Below the pieces are notes generated by a model. That model ran no database searches. It had not been told where the DNA came from and saw only the letters and a program-made list of their open reading frames with translations. Positions 15,260-24,871 of a DNA stretch of 64,000 bases are shown in pieces. Both the position numbers and the translations under genes were made by a program. Every line of letters starts with the position of its first letter. The first letter of the stretch is position 1. The DNA is from Hoeflea_A sp965216535 (GTDB taxonomy: Bacteria > Pseudomonadota > Alphaproteobacteria > Rhizobiales > Rhizobiaceae), in NCBI GenBank assembly GCA_965216535.1, contig OZ244175.1:2728001-2792000 (forward strand), given 5' to 3'.

Positions 15260-16225
15260 TTACTCGGCGGCCTCGGCCAGCGACTCGTGCTCAGCCAGAT
15301 ACTTTTCCGCTTCCAGGGCTGCCATGCAGCCCATGCCGGCGGCGGTCACAGCCTGACGATAGATGTCATCGGTGACGTCGCCGGCAGCAAAGACGCCCGG
15401 CACGTCAGTTGCGGTCGAATCGGCCTCGGTCCACAGGTATCCGTTGGGTTTCTGTTTGACCTTGCCTTCGAAGAGCGAGACAGCCGGTGCATGGCCGATG
15501 GCGACGAACACGCCGTTTGTTTCGAGCGCCGTAATGTCGCCGGTCTTGACGTTTTTCAGACGCACTCCGGTGACCGACGGCGGTGTTGTATGTTCGCCGG
15601 TAATCTCTTCGAGCTGGCTGTCCCAGACGATGTCGATATTTTCCTTGGCCATCAGCCTTTTCTGCAGGATCTTTTCCGCCCGCAACTCATCGCGCCGATG
15701 AACCAGCGTCACTTTCTCAGCCAGGTTGGACAGGTAGAGGGCTTCCTCAACAGCGGTATTGCCGCCACCGATTACGACCACCTTTTTTCCGCGATAGAAA
15801 AATCCGTCACAGGTCGCACAGGCGGAAACGCCGAAGCCCATGAATGTCTGTTCGGATTCCAGACCCAGCCATTTGGCCTGGGCACCCGTCGCGATAATCA
15901 GCGTATCGCAGGTGTAATCCTGCCCGGAATCGGTCTTCAACCGGATAGGCCGAACCGCGAGATCCACTTCGGTGACCAGGTCATTGACGATGTCGGCTCC
16001 GACACTCTCGGACTGTTTGAGCATCTGCTCCATCATCCAGGGTCCCATCACCGGTTCCGCATAACCCGGATAGTTCTCGACCTCGGTGGTGATCATCAAC
16101 TGGCCACCCTGTTCCATTCCGGCAATCAGCACGGGATTCAGCATGGCCCTGGCGGCATAAATGGCGGCCGTATATCCGGCGGGTCCCGATCCGATGATCA
16201 GGACACGGGCATGGCGAGTGCTCAT
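15260..16225 (-). CDS. trxB: Thioredoxin-disulfide reductase
   Basis: A 321-residue low-molecular-weight flavoprotein that passes electrons from NADPH through FAD and a CxxC disulfide to thioredoxin. Visible are the FAD-binding VLIIGSGPAGYTAAIYAAR, the redox motif SACATCDGFFYRG, the NADPH-binding VVIGGGNTAVEEALYL, the helix preceding HRRDELRAEKI, and the C-terminal GVFAAGDVTDDIYRQAVTAA that contacts FAD. Its length is normal for the family. It precedes the LsrB-type regulator on the same strand, which suggests cotranscription and a redox theme. It is divergent from lrp. Confidence 0.97.
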   Translation of the reverse strand: MSTRHARVLIIGSGPAGYTAAIYAARAMLNPVLIAGMEQGGQLMITTEVENYPGYAEPVMGPWMMEQMLKQSESVGADIVNDLVTEVDLAVRPIRLKTDSGQDYTCDTLIIATGAQAKWLGLESEQTFMGFGVSACATCDGFFYRGKKVVVIGGGNTAVEEALYLSNLAEKVTLVHRRDELRAEKILQKRLMAKENIDIVWDSQLEEITGEHTTPPSVTGVRLKNVKTGDITALETNGVFVAIGHAPAVSLFEGKVKQKPNGYLWTEADSTATDVPGVFAAGDVTDDIYRQAVTAAGMGCMAALEAEKYLAEHESLAEAAE

Positions 16226-16461
16226 GGTCGACTTTTCCTATTCTGCCTTAGGCGGCCTTTGTGTGCCGGCTCCGCAAATCCCCTCGCACGGGCCGATTTC
16301 AGCGCCCAATGTACGAATTCGCACAGGCTGGTTTCAAGGGCGTGACGGGCTTTTCACAGATTAGTCAGTGGGACGAAATGCTCATCGCATTCGCGTTGAC
16401 GAAATTTTCTTGCGCGGTTGCGCAATAACTGGTCCTATCGCGGAAAGAATTGGGAGGCGTC

Positions 16462-16971
16462 ATGCCAATTCGGGCTGATCTTGACGACATCGATTTAAAG
16501 ATATTGCGGGAACTTCAAAAGGAAGGGCGGATCACCAATGTCGAGCTGTCTGAGCGGGTCGGCATATCGGCACCTCCCTGCCTGCGACGCCTGCGCAAGC
16601 TGGAAGAAGCCGGCATCATCGAAGGCTATCGGGCAATGCTGAATGCGCCGGCGCTCGGTTTCGACCTGGTGGCGTTTTGCATGGTGGGCCTTGCCCTGCA
16701 ATCAGATGCGCAGTTGAGGGCTTTCGCCGAGCAGACGGAACGTTGGCCAATCGTCCGGGAAGCCTGGATGGTCTCCGGCGATTCGGACTTTCTCCTTCAT
16801 TGCGTGGCCAGCGATCTGACCCAGTTTCAGGATTTCGTCATCGAAGAGCTCACCGCAGCCGACAATGTCGATACGGTGCGCACGGTGCTGACGATCCGTC
16901 AGGTCAAGAACGAAGGTTTGATCGATTTGCCGGTCCGGTCGCCGGGTCAGGCACGCCACAACTCTTCGTAA
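16462..16971 (+). CDS. lrp: Lrp/AsnC-family transcriptional regulator
   Basis: A 169-residue regulator with an N-terminal helix-turn-helix (DDIDLKILRELQKEGRITNV, then SERVGISAPPCLRRLRKLEE) and a C-terminal RAM (AsnC ligand-binding) domain containing VSGDSDFLLHCVASD. Lrp proteins form octamers or dimers of dimers that respond to amino acids. The ATG at 16462 has TGGGAGGCGT directly upstream; a start four codons earlier is less likely. Its 3' end overlaps the convergent glycosyltransferase gene by 25 bp. An 8-bp palindrome TTGCGCAA (16418-16425) lies in the promoter region and may be part of an autoregulatory site. Confidence 0.9.
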   Translation: MPIRADLDDIDLKILRELQKEGRITNVELSERVGISAPPCLRRLRKLEEAGIIEGYRAMLNAPALGFDLVAFCMVGLALQSDAQLRAFAEQTERWPIVREAWMVSGDSDFLLHCVASDLTQFQDFVIEELTAADNVDTVRTVLTIRQVKNEGLIDLPVRSPGQARHNSS

Positions 16972-17984
16972 ACACGGCTGATGCCTCTGACTTCATTGTC
17001 AACGCTGAAGCGGGCAACCGCCCGTTCGCGCGCCGTGGCGTTGAGTGCCCCGCGTTTGAGCGGATCGTGCAGCATGGCGTCGATAGCGCCGGCAAGGGCC
17101 GCGACATTGGGCTCATGTACGACGATGCCGGCCTCGTTTTTGCCGATGAAAGTCGGAAAGTAGCCGGTATTGGTCGCGACGACCGGCACGCCGCTGGCCA
17201 TGGCTTCGAGGGGTGTCAGGCTGAAGCCCTCGTAGCGTGGCGGAGCGACAAGCAGGGACAGGCTGCGAACGAATTCCGGCACGGCATCAGGGGCCATCTT
17301 TCCGGTAAAAACGAAGCGGTCGGTCAATCCGGCGGCCGCTATGCGTTGATGCAGGGCATTCTCATAGGCGCGATGCTCACGCGATGTGGCGCCGACAACG
17401 ATGGCGGTGACCTCGCGGTATTTCGGCAGCAGGCCCAGCATCGCCTCTACAAACAGGTCCGTTCCCTTTTCTGGCCGGATGCGACCGACCGTGGCGACAC
17501 CGATGGTGCCGGGCATGCCGGAATCGCGCCAGGACTGCAGCCTGTCCTCGGCCGGATGAAAGAGTTCGGTGTCGACACCGTGATGGATGATAGCGCGCAG
17601 GTTGGGCAATTTGCCGGCAGTCAGCCGCGAGGCGCCGATCACGGCGTCCATCTTTCGCATCAATCGTCGCATACGGCGCGTGGGCGGGCGTTGACCGGAG
17701 GCCGTGTAGACGATCTTGATCGGACATTTGAGGATGTCGCGGGCAAAGAGCGCGGCGCGCATTTCATTGGGCCGCCTCACATGCCAAAGAACGTGCTGGC
17801 GGTTGGGTGCCGTTTGCCGCGACGAACGCACCGCCTGCATGACCGAGATCGGGTCCGGACATCCGGGCAGGGGGGAACCGACCAGCTGCAAGTCATACCG
17901 GTCGGCCTGTTTGCGCGTCACGGCCGCCGTCGTTGCGGAGACGCCGGTGAACCGCCGGTGCATGTTGGTGACGATCAGTTCCAC
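16947..17984 (-). CDS. lpsB: GT4 glycosyltransferase, LpsB/LpcC-type (LPS core)
   Basis: A 345-residue GT-B fold glycosyltransferase of family GT4. The C-terminal nucleotide-sugar site shows GRIRPEKGTDLFVEA and the E-x7-E motif in YEGFSLTPLEAMASG. Its position between greA and lrp is that of lpsB in S. meliloti; LpsB/LpcC adds mannose to the Kdo region of the LPS core. That makes the role probable here. The start is a GTG at 17984, since an in-frame stop lies a few codons upstream; Met8 is a less likely alternative. It would act on the cytoplasmic face of the inner membrane. Confidence 0.82.
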   Translation of the reverse strand: MELIVTNMHRRFTGVSATTAAVTRKQADRYDLQLVGSPLPGCPDPISVMQAVRSSRQTAPNRQHVLWHVRRPNEMRAALFARDILKCPIKIVYTASGQRPPTRRMRRLMRKMDAVIGASRLTAGKLPNLRAIIHHGVDTELFHPAEDRLQSWRDSGMPGTIGVATVGRIRPEKGTDLFVEAMLGLLPKYREVTAIVVGATSREHRAYENALHQRIAAAGLTDRFVFTGKMAPDAVPEFVRSLSLLVAPPRYEGFSLTPLEAMASGVPVVATNTGYFPTFIGKNEAGIVVHEPNVAALAGAIDAMLHDPLKRGALNATARERAVARFSVDNEVRGISRVYEELWRA

Positions 17985-18033
17985 TCTATCAATGCCGAAT
18001 CAGTGAGCCGGCAATGGCCGGATAGGTTGGATC

Positions 18034-18510
18034 TCAGCCCCAGCTCACATCGAGTATTTCGTAGGCCTTGGCGCCGCCGGGCGCGTTGACTTCGATGCTA
18101 TCACCGACCTGCTTGCTGATCAGCGCGCGGGCGATGGGCGACGACAGCGAGATACGACCTTCCTTCACATCGGCTTCCTGGTCACCGACGATCTGGTAAG
18201 TGCGTTCCTCGTCCGTGTCCTCGTCGACGATCTTCACGGTGGCGCCGAACTTGACGGTGTCGCCGGACATCTTCGTCAGGTCGATCACCTCGGCACGTGC
18301 GGTCAGATCCTCGAGCTCGGCGATGCGGCCCTCATTGAGGCTCTGTGCTTCCTTGGCTGCATGGTATTCGGCATTTTCCGAAAGGTCGCCATGGGCGCGA
18401 GCCTCGGCGATCGCCTCGATGATTCTCGGGCGTTCTTCCTGTTGCCGCCAACGCAGCTCTTCGTGCAGCTTGGAAAAGCCGCCTTGGGTCATGGGGACTT
18501 TTTCAACCAT
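18034..18510 (-). CDS. greA: Transcription elongation factor GreA
   Basis: A 158-residue factor that enters the RNA polymerase secondary channel and stimulates transcript cleavage in stalled complexes. The N-terminal coiled coil carries the tip acidic residues in HGDLSENAEYHAAKEAQS, and the C-terminal FKBP-like domain contains ISLSSPIARALISKQVGD and VNAPGGAKAYEILDV. The ATG at 18510 (MVEKVPMTQGG) gives the standard family length; an in-frame ATG at 18588 would add 26 atypical residues. It lies 164 nt downstream of carB on the same strand. Confidence 0.96.
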   Translation of the reverse strand: MVEKVPMTQGGFSKLHEELRWRQQEERPRIIEAIAEARAHGDLSENAEYHAAKEAQSLNEGRIAELEDLTARAEVIDLTKMSGDTVKFGATVKIVDEDTDEERTYQIVGDQEADVKEGRISLSSPIARALISKQVGDSIEVNAPGGAKAYEILDVSWG

Positions 18511-18641
18511 GTCCTTCTCCATGTTTCTTGGCGTTTTTTCGCATGGGAGGGTGCGAAAAAGCGCAAAAGAAAACGGTCCCCGAAACATCCGCTCCGGAAC
18601 CGCCTGAACATCAATTCACGGATATTAGCAGCAAAACCGAC

Positions 18642-18666
18642 AAAAAAGCCAGTTTTTTCCAACCGG
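18642..18666 (-). terminator. Probable Rho-independent terminator of carB
   Basis: On the minus strand CCGGTT/AACTGG (6 bp with one G-T pair, loop GGAAAA) is followed by C and six T, nine nt after the carB stop. The stem is short. Confidence 0.55.
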
Positions 18667-18674
18667 TAGGGTTT

Positions 18675-21600
18675 TCAGACCGTGAAGTAATCCTGCAGCG
18701 GTTTTACCTCGAGGTTGCCGGCGCGCAATGCCGTGATGGCGCCAACGGCCGCCACGGCACCGGTCATTGTGGTGTAATAGGGCACTTTCTGCATCAGGGC
18801 TGCGCGGCGCAGCGACTTCGAATCAGAGATTGCCTTGGCGCCGGCGGTTGTGTTGATCACCAGCTGTATCTCACGGTTGCGAATGGCGTCCTCACCGTGA
18901 GGCCGGCCTTCCAGGACCTTGTTGATCTTGGCCGCTTCAACCCCTTGCTCATTGAGGAAACGTGCCGTTCCGCCGGTCGCGACGATGCTGAAGCCACTGT
19001 CCTGCAGCATCCGCGCCGCGGGCAGCACGCCTTCCTTGTCTTCGTCGCGCACGGAGATGAAGACCTTGCCGCTGCGCGGCAGTTCGACGCCAGCACCCAA
19101 TTGCGACTTGGCGAAAGCCAACGGATAGTCGGTATCAAGTCCCATGACTTCCCCAGTCGAACGCATTTCCGGACCGAGCAGAATGTCGACATTGGGGAAC
19201 CGTGCAAAGGGAAAGACCGCTTCCTTGACGGCAATATGCCGCAGGCCACGTGGATCGGGTTTCGCACCGTAGGCCGCGATCGCGGCGTCGAGGCTTTCGC
19301 CCGCCATGATGCGCGCTGCGATCTTGGCGATCGGCGCACCGACGGTCTTGGCAACGAACGGAACCGTGCGCGACGCTCTCGGGTTGACCTCCAGGACGTA
19401 GATGTCGCCGTCCTTGATGGCGAACTGAACATTCATCAAGCCGCCGACATTCAATGCCTTGGCGAGTTCACCGGTCTGTCGCTCCAACTCGTCGATAATG
19501 CCGGCATCGAGCGAATGCGGCGGCAGCGAACAGGCGCTGTCACCGGAATGGATGCCGGCTTCTTCGATGTGTTCCATGATGCCGGAGACGAAGACGTTGG
19601 AGCCGTCACTCAGGCAGTCGACATCGACCTCGATGGCATTGCTCAGATAGCTGTCGAACAGCAGTGGATTGGTCCCGAGCAGGGTATTGATCTGTCCGGT
19701 CTTGTCGTTCGGGTAACGCGCCTTGATCTCCTCGGGCACCAGCTCCGGTACGGTCCCCAGCAGATAGTTGGAGAGGTCGCCTTCCTCGCGAATGATCTGC
19801 ATGGCGCGGCCGCCCAACACGTAGGACGGGCGCACAACCAGCGGGAAGCCGATCTCGGTGGCGACGAGACGGGCCTGCTCGACCGAGTGGGCGATGCCGT
19901 TCTTCGGTTGCCGAAGATCGAGTTTGCGAAGCAGTTTCTGGAAGCGGTCGCGATCTTCCGCAAGGTCGATGGCGTCAGGGTCGGTGCCCAGAATTGGAAT
20001 ACCGGCGCGCTCCAGCGCGTTGGCCAGTTTGAGCGGCGTTTGACCGCCGAACTGCACAATCACCCCGTGCAGCGTGCCGGCCTGCTGTTCCGTGCGGATG
20101 ATTTCGATCACGTCTTCGGCCGTCAACGGCTCGAAATACAGCCGGTCCGAGGTGTCGTAGTCGGTCGACACGGTTTCCGGATTGCAGTTGATCATGATCG
20201 ATTCGTAGCCAGCTTCATCCAGCGCGAAGGCGGCGTGGCAACAGCAATAGTCGAACTCGATACCCTGGCCGATACGGTTGGGCCCGCCGCCCAGAATGAC
20301 CACCTTGCGGCGGTCCGAGACGAGCGCTTCGGACCGCGGAGCGCCGGCAAACGGAACCTCATAGGTCGAGTACATGTAGGCGGTAGGCGAGGCGAACTCG
20401 GCCGCGCAGGTGTCAATGCGCTTGAAGACCGGATGAACATCCAGTTCGTTGCGCAGGCGAACGACATCGGCCTCTTCGCCCCCGGTCAGGGTCGCAAGGC
20501 GGGCATCGGAAAAACCCATGGCCTTCAGCATGCGCAGATTGGCGGTATCACCGGGAAGCCCGTGCTCCCGGACCCGGTCTTCCATGGCGATGATCGCTTG
20601 CAGTTGGTCGATGAACCAGGGATCGATGCGGCAATCTTCCTGCACGGCAACCGGGTCCGTTCCCAGCCGCAATGCCTGGGCCACCATGCGGAGGCGGTCG
20701 GGCGATCCTGTGCCGATGGCGGCGCGGATCGCGTTTCTGTCGTCGTCGAAACCGTAGCCGGGAATGTCGATTTCATCGAGGCCTGTCAGCCCGGTCTCCA
20801 ATCCGCGCAGCGCCTTCTGAAGGGATTCGGCAAAGGTGCGGCCGATCGCCATGACTTCGCCGACCGACTTCATCGATGTGGTGAGCGATGGCTCGGCGCC
20901 GGGGAATTTCTCGAAGGCGAACCGCGGAATCTTGGTAACGACATAATCGATGGAGGGTTCGAACGATGCCGGCGTCGCCCCACCGGTGATGTCGTTGTCG
21001 AGTTCGTCAAGCGTGTAGCCGACTGCCAGCTTGGCAGCGACCTTGGCGATCGGAAAGCCGGTGGCTTTGGACGCCAGCGCCGAGGACCGCGACACGCGCG
21101 GGTTCATTTCGATGACGACCAGGCGGCCATCTTCCGGGTTCACCGCGAACTGCACATTGGAGCCACCGGTTTCGACACCGATCTCACGCAACACCGCGAT
21201 CGATGCGTTGCGCATGATCTGGTATTCCTTGTCGGTCAGGGTCAGGGCCGGCGCGACCGTGATGGAATCGCCGGTGTGGACGCCCATCGGGTCGACATTC
21301 TCGATCGAGCAGATGATGATGCAGTTATCCGCCTTGTCGCGGACGACCTCCATTTCATATTCTTTCCAGCCGAGCACGGATTCTTCGATGAGCACTTCGG
21401 TCGTCGGCGAGGCGTCGAGACCGGATTCAACGATTTCAAAGAATTCGGAACGGTTGAAGGCAATGCCCCCGCCGGTGCCGCCCAGGGTGAAGGACGGGCG
21501 AATAATGGCCGGCAGACCGACATGATCCAGCGCTTGCGCGGCGACGCCAAGAGCGTGGCCGATGTAGCGCTGTTTGCGGTCGGTTTCGCCGAGCTGCCAT

Positions 21601-22163
21601 TCGGTTTCCAGCGCGTCGAGAGCCTTGTCGAGTTCGTTACCGTCAAATTTCGCCTTCAGCGCTTGGCGCTCGGCCTCGTGCGCCTGGCGGTCCTCATTCT
21701 TGACGTCGGTGGCGTTGGCCAGCATGGACCGTGGCGTTTCCAATCCGATGGCCGACATGGCTTCGCGAAACAGGGCACGGTCTTCCGCCTTGTCGATCGC
21801 TTCCGGCTTGGCGCCGATCATCTCGACACCGTGGCGCTCGAGAACACCCATGCGACGCAACGACAGTGCCGTGTTGAGGGCGGTTTGGCCGCCCATCGTC
21901 GGCAACAATGCGTCGGGCTGCTCCTTGGCGATGATCTTTGCAACGACCTCAGGCGTGATCGGCTCGATGTAGGTAGCATCGGCCAGCTCCGGATCGGTCA
22001 TGATCGTGGCCGGATTGGAGTTGACCAGGATGACCCGGTACCCTTCTTCCTTCAGCGCCTTGCAGGCCTGGGTGCCGGAATAGTCGAATTCGCAGGCCTG
22101 GCCGATGACAATCGGTCCCGCACCGATGATGAGGATCGACTGGATATCATTGCGTTTGGGCAT
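18675..22163 (-). CDS. carB: Carbamoyl-phosphate synthase large subunit
   Basis: A 1162-residue enzyme that makes carbamoyl phosphate from bicarbonate, ATP and ammonia delivered by CarA, feeding arginine and pyrimidine synthesis. Two ATP-grasp halves are visible: the first with IRPSFTLGGTGGGIAFN, the second with VVRPSYVLGGRAMQII. An oligomerisation region lies between them, and a C-terminal MGS-like allosteric domain (VATGGTARFLNEQGVEAAKI) follows. It is about 90 residues longer than E. coli CarB; part of this is a helical, charged insertion of some 60 residues at about 150-212, before the first ATP loop. carA lies 1.2 kb away, separated by a peptidase gene. Confidence 0.97.
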   Translation of the reverse strand: MPKRNDIQSILIIGAGPIVIGQACEFDYSGTQACKALKEEGYRVILVNSNPATIMTDPELADATYIEPITPEVVAKIIAKEQPDALLPTMGGQTALNTALSLRRMGVLERHGVEMIGAKPEAIDKAEDRALFREAMSAIGLETPRSMLANATDVKNEDRQAHEAERQALKAKFDGNELDKALDALETEWQLGETDRKQRYIGHALGVAAQALDHVGLPAIIRPSFTLGGTGGGIAFNRSEFFEIVESGLDASPTTEVLIEESVLGWKEYEMEVVRDKADNCIIICSIENVDPMGVHTGDSITVAPALTLTDKEYQIMRNASIAVLREIGVETGGSNVQFAVNPEDGRLVVIEMNPRVSRSSALASKATGFPIAKVAAKLAVGYTLDELDNDITGGATPASFEPSIDYVVTKIPRFAFEKFPGAEPSLTTSMKSVGEVMAIGRTFAESLQKALRGLETGLTGLDEIDIPGYGFDDDRNAIRAAIGTGSPDRLRMVAQALRLGTDPVAVQEDCRIDPWFIDQLQAIIAMEDRVREHGLPGDTANLRMLKAMGFSDARLATLTGGEEADVVRLRNELDVHPVFKRIDTCAAEFASPTAYMYSTYEVPFAGAPRSEALVSDRRKVVILGGGPNRIGQGIEFDYCCCHAAFALDEAGYESIMINCNPETVSTDYDTSDRLYFEPLTAEDVIEIIRTEQQAGTLHGVIVQFGGQTPLKLANALERAGIPILGTDPDAIDLAEDRDRFQKLLRKLDLRQPKNGIAHSVEQARLVATEIGFPLVVRPSYVLGGRAMQIIREEGDLSNYLLGTVPELVPEEIKARYPNDKTGQINTLLGTNPLLFDSYLSNAIEVDVDCLSDGSNVFVSGIMEHIEEAGIHSGDSACSLPPHSLDAGIIDELERQTGELAKALNVGGLMNVQFAIKDGDIYVLEVNPRASRTVPFVAKTVGAPIAKIAARIMAGESLDAAIAAYGAKPDPRGLRHIAVKEAVFPFARFPNVDILLGPEMRSTGEVMGLDTDYPLAFAKSQLGAGVELPRSGKVFISVRDEDKEGVLPAARMLQDSGFSIVATGGTARFLNEQGVEAAKINKVLEGRPHGEDAIRNREIQLVINTTAGAKAISDSKSLRRAALMQKVPYYTTMTGAVAAVGAITALRAGNLEVKPLQDYFTV

Positions 22164-22429
22164 ATTGGATTCCGGCGTGCAGAGACCGCGTCGGACCCGA
22201 TCCGGCTCCTCAGGCGGCTGCTTTGTTGTGGGCTAAGGCGGCCTTATAGGCCAAAGGCATATCAAGGGAAACCCCCGATATGCCCGGATTTTGTGCAGTG
22301 CGCTCAGCCAATCGGCCGGCCCTGGTTACCGGGTACGCCTAAACTGAAATTCTGCCTGTTTTCCGACCGCCTTCTCAACTATTCTCAGGCTTCCAGTAGA
22401 CCGTAAGGATCGATCCAGAAAGGACAGCA

Positions 22430-23377
22430 ATGCGCTGGAAGGGACGTCGCCAGAGCAGCAACATCGAAGATCGGCGCGGATCGCCTTCTGGCCGGCGGTC
22501 CAACCCTTTCGGTCGCGGAGGCATTCGCTTGCCAAGGGGTGGCGGTATGGGCCTGCCTCGCGGCGGCGGTCGTGGAGTTCGAGGCGGCGGCATCTCGATG
22601 ATCGTTCTTCTCGTCATCGGCTACATCATCCTGAAATCACTCGGCATCGATCCGATGCTACTGCTGGAGGGCGGTGGGCTGTCTCCAGGCGTCGAACAGG
22701 TCTCGGTGCCAGGTGGCGAACAGCTTTCACCGCAGCGGCAGGACGAGATGACACAGTTCGTGGCGACCGTGCTGGCGGAAACGGAGGACACCTGGGGCGC
22801 CATCTTCAGTTCCAGCGGAGTTGTCTACAAGGAACCCAAACTGGTCTTGTTCAGTGGTCGCGTCGGCTCCGCATGCGGTCTCGCAGGGTCAGCCACCGGA
22901 CCGTTCTATTGTCCGGGCGACCAGAAGGTTTACATCGACTTGAGCTTCTTTGACGAACTGGCGAAGCGGTTCGGTGCCGCGGGTGACTTTGCGCAGGCCT
23001 ATGTCGTCGCCCACGAAGTCGGCCATCATGTGCAAAACCTGATCGGCGTCCTGCCGGAGTTCAACCGGCAGCGGCAGGCAATGAGCAAGGTCGAAGCAAA
23101 CCGGATGTCGGTCCGGGTGGAGCTTCAGGCCGATTGTTTCGCCGGCATCTGGGCCTATCACACAGGACGCAAGGGTCTGCTTGAGGCGGGCGATCTGGAG
23201 GAAGCCCTCAATGCGGCCCATCAGATCGGCGACGACACGCTACAACGCAAGGCACAAGGCTATGTCGTGCCGGACAGCTTCAATCACGGAACATCGGCAC
23301 AACGCAAAGAGTGGTTTGCTCGCGGCTACCAGACGGGACGGGTAGACGACTGCAACACGTTCAAGGGTGATGTCTGA
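22430..23377 (+). CDS. Neutral zinc metallopeptidase (YpfJ family)
   Basis: A 315-residue protein of the predicted zinc peptidase family PF04228. The N-terminal 50 residues are rich in Arg and Gly and precede one membrane segment (MIVLLVIGYIILKSLG). The catalytic domain then contains the HEVGHHVQN zincin motif (around residue 195) and a downstream ELQADCFAGIWAYH segment, whose Glu/Asp would complete the zinc site. The active domain is probably periplasmic. It sits between carB and carA but on the opposite strand, so no operon link is implied. Substrates are unknown. Confidence 0.88.
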   Translation: MRWKGRRQSSNIEDRRGSPSGRRSNPFGRGGIRLPRGGGMGLPRGGGRGVRGGGISMIVLLVIGYIILKSLGIDPMLLLEGGGLSPGVEQVSVPGGEQLSPQRQDEMTQFVATVLAETEDTWGAIFSSSGVVYKEPKLVLFSGRVGSACGLAGSATGPFYCPGDQKVYIDLSFFDELAKRFGAAGDFAQAYVVAHEVGHHVQNLIGVLPEFNRQRQAMSKVEANRMSVRVELQADCFAGIWAYHTGRKGLLEAGDLEEALNAAHQIGDDTLQRKAQGYVVPDSFNHGTSAQRKEWFARGYQTGRVDDCNTFKGDV

Positions 23378-23391
23378 TCACCCAAGCCTGC

Positions 23392-24594
23392 TCATTCGGC
23401 AAGCACCGTCTCGCCACGCTTTTCGCGGATAAGGTTGATGAACCGGCGAAACAGGTAGTGAGAGTCCTGCGGACCAGGTGAAGCCTCGGGGTGATGCTGG
23501 ACGGAAAACACGGGTTTGCCGTCGACTCGCAGGCCGCAATTCGAGCCATCGAACAGCGATACGTGGGTTTCCGTAATGCCGGACGGAAGGGTTGTTCCAT
23601 CGACGGCAAAGCCATGGTTCATCGAAACGATTTCCACCTTGCCAGTCGTATGGTCCTTGACCGGGTGGTTGGCGCCGTGATGGCCCTGGTGCATCTTGAC
23701 CGTCCGGGCGCCGAGAGCGAGAGCCAGGATCTGGTGGCCGAGGCAGATGCCGAAGGTCGGTGTGCCGGTTTCGATCAGTTTTTGAATGACGGGAACTGCA
23801 TAGGCGCCGGTTGCGGCCGGGTCGCCCGGGCCATTGGACAGAAAAATGCCGTCTGGCTTGTGGGCCAAAACATCGTCGGCGTTTGAGTTGGCCGGCATGA
23901 CGGTAACCCGGCAGCCGAGTCCCGAGAACAGCCGAAGGATATTGCGCTTGACGCCAAAGTCGATGGCAACGATGTGGATGTCCGCTTCGTCGGCCGCATG
24001 GGTGCCGAATCCCTCGTCCCAGACCCACGGGGCCTGATCCCAACGGACCAACTGAGCGGTGGTCGATTCAGCCGCCAGGTCGAGTCCTTCCAAACCGTGC
24101 CAGCCGGCGGCGCGCTTTTTCAGGTCATCGAGGTCGAACACACCCGCTGGGTCATGGGCCAGCACGGCGTTCGGCATGCCGTTTTCTCGGATCCATGCGG
24201 TGAGTGCCCGGGTGTCGATGCCGCTCATGGCAACAATGCCCCGGCGCTTGAGCCAGTCGTTGAGATGTTCGGCAGAGCGATAGTTCGACGGACCGGTTAT
24301 GTCGGCTTTGAAGATGGCGCCCACGGCACCGTTGCGCGCCGCTGGGGCGAGATCTTCGATATCTTCGTCATTCGCCCCGACATTGCCGATATGCGGAAAC
24401 GTGAAGGTGACGATCTGTCCGTCATAGGATGGGTCGGTCAGGATCTCCTGGTAGCCGGTGAGGGCCGTGTTGAAGCAGACTTCGGCTTCGACGGCGCCGG
24501 TGGCGCCGAGGCCTTGTCCCTCGATGACGGTGCCGTCCGACAGCACCAGAACTGCGGTCGGCTTGATTTCTTTCCAGGCGGTATTGTCGGTCAT
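23392..24594 (-). CDS. carA: Carbamoyl-phosphate synthase small subunit
   Basis: A 400-residue glutaminase subunit that releases ammonia from glutamine and passes it to CarB. Residues 1-190 form the CPSase small-chain domain (LVLSDGTVIEGQGLG, FNTALTGYQEILTDPSY). The remainder is a class I glutamine amidotransferase with the nucleophile Cys in FGICLGHQILALA and the His-x-Glu pair in VQHHPEASPGPQDS. The ATG at 24594 (MTDNTAWKEIKP) matches family starts; an in-frame ATG at 24681 adds 29 unrelated residues. It is divergent from yqeY with 277 bp between them. Confidence 0.97.
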   Translation of the reverse strand: MTDNTAWKEIKPTAVLVLSDGTVIEGQGLGATGAVEAEVCFNTALTGYQEILTDPSYDGQIVTFTFPHIGNVGANDEDIEDLAPAARNGAVGAIFKADITGPSNYRSAEHLNDWLKRRGIVAMSGIDTRALTAWIRENGMPNAVLAHDPAGVFDLDDLKKRAAGWHGLEGLDLAAESTTAQLVRWDQAPWVWDEGFGTHAADEADIHIVAIDFGVKRNILRLFSGLGCRVTVMPANSNADDVLAHKPDGIFLSNGPGDPAATGAYAVPVIQKLIETGTPTFGICLGHQILALALGARTVKMHQGHHGANHPVKDHTTGKVEIVSMNHGFAVDGTTLPSGITETHVSLFDGSNCGLRVDGKPVFSVQHHPEASPGPQDSHYLFRRFINLIREKRGETVLAE

Positions 24595-24871
24595 TTCCGG
24601 TCGTTCTCGGTCGGTACTTGAATATGGGGCAGTCGCGTACCAGATAGGGCGCGACGGCACTATACGACCGTGTTTCGACATTCGGTCGCAAGTTGATTGT
24701 GTCTATGCAGATGTGGGACAATAAACAAGGCCCGCTTCAGTGGTATCCCGCCGCATGCATCGGGTCACAATTTAAAAGTGCTTATATTACAAACAGTTAG
24801 TGCGTTTCGTTTTGTTTGCAATGGCAAGCCGATGGGATTATGGTTCGCCGCGAAATGCAGGAGAATCCGCA

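Noticed and set aside
16396..16423. Promoter of lrp with TTGACG as -35
   Set aside because: The corresponding -10 position reads TGCGCA, which is not credible; only the TTGCGCAA palindrome is noted.
18528..22406. A 1292-codon open frame on the plus strand opposite carB
   Set aside because: It is the antisense shadow of carB: the minus-strand frame gives full CarB domains, while this one has no ribosome-binding site and no recognisable domain. High G+C makes such shadows common.
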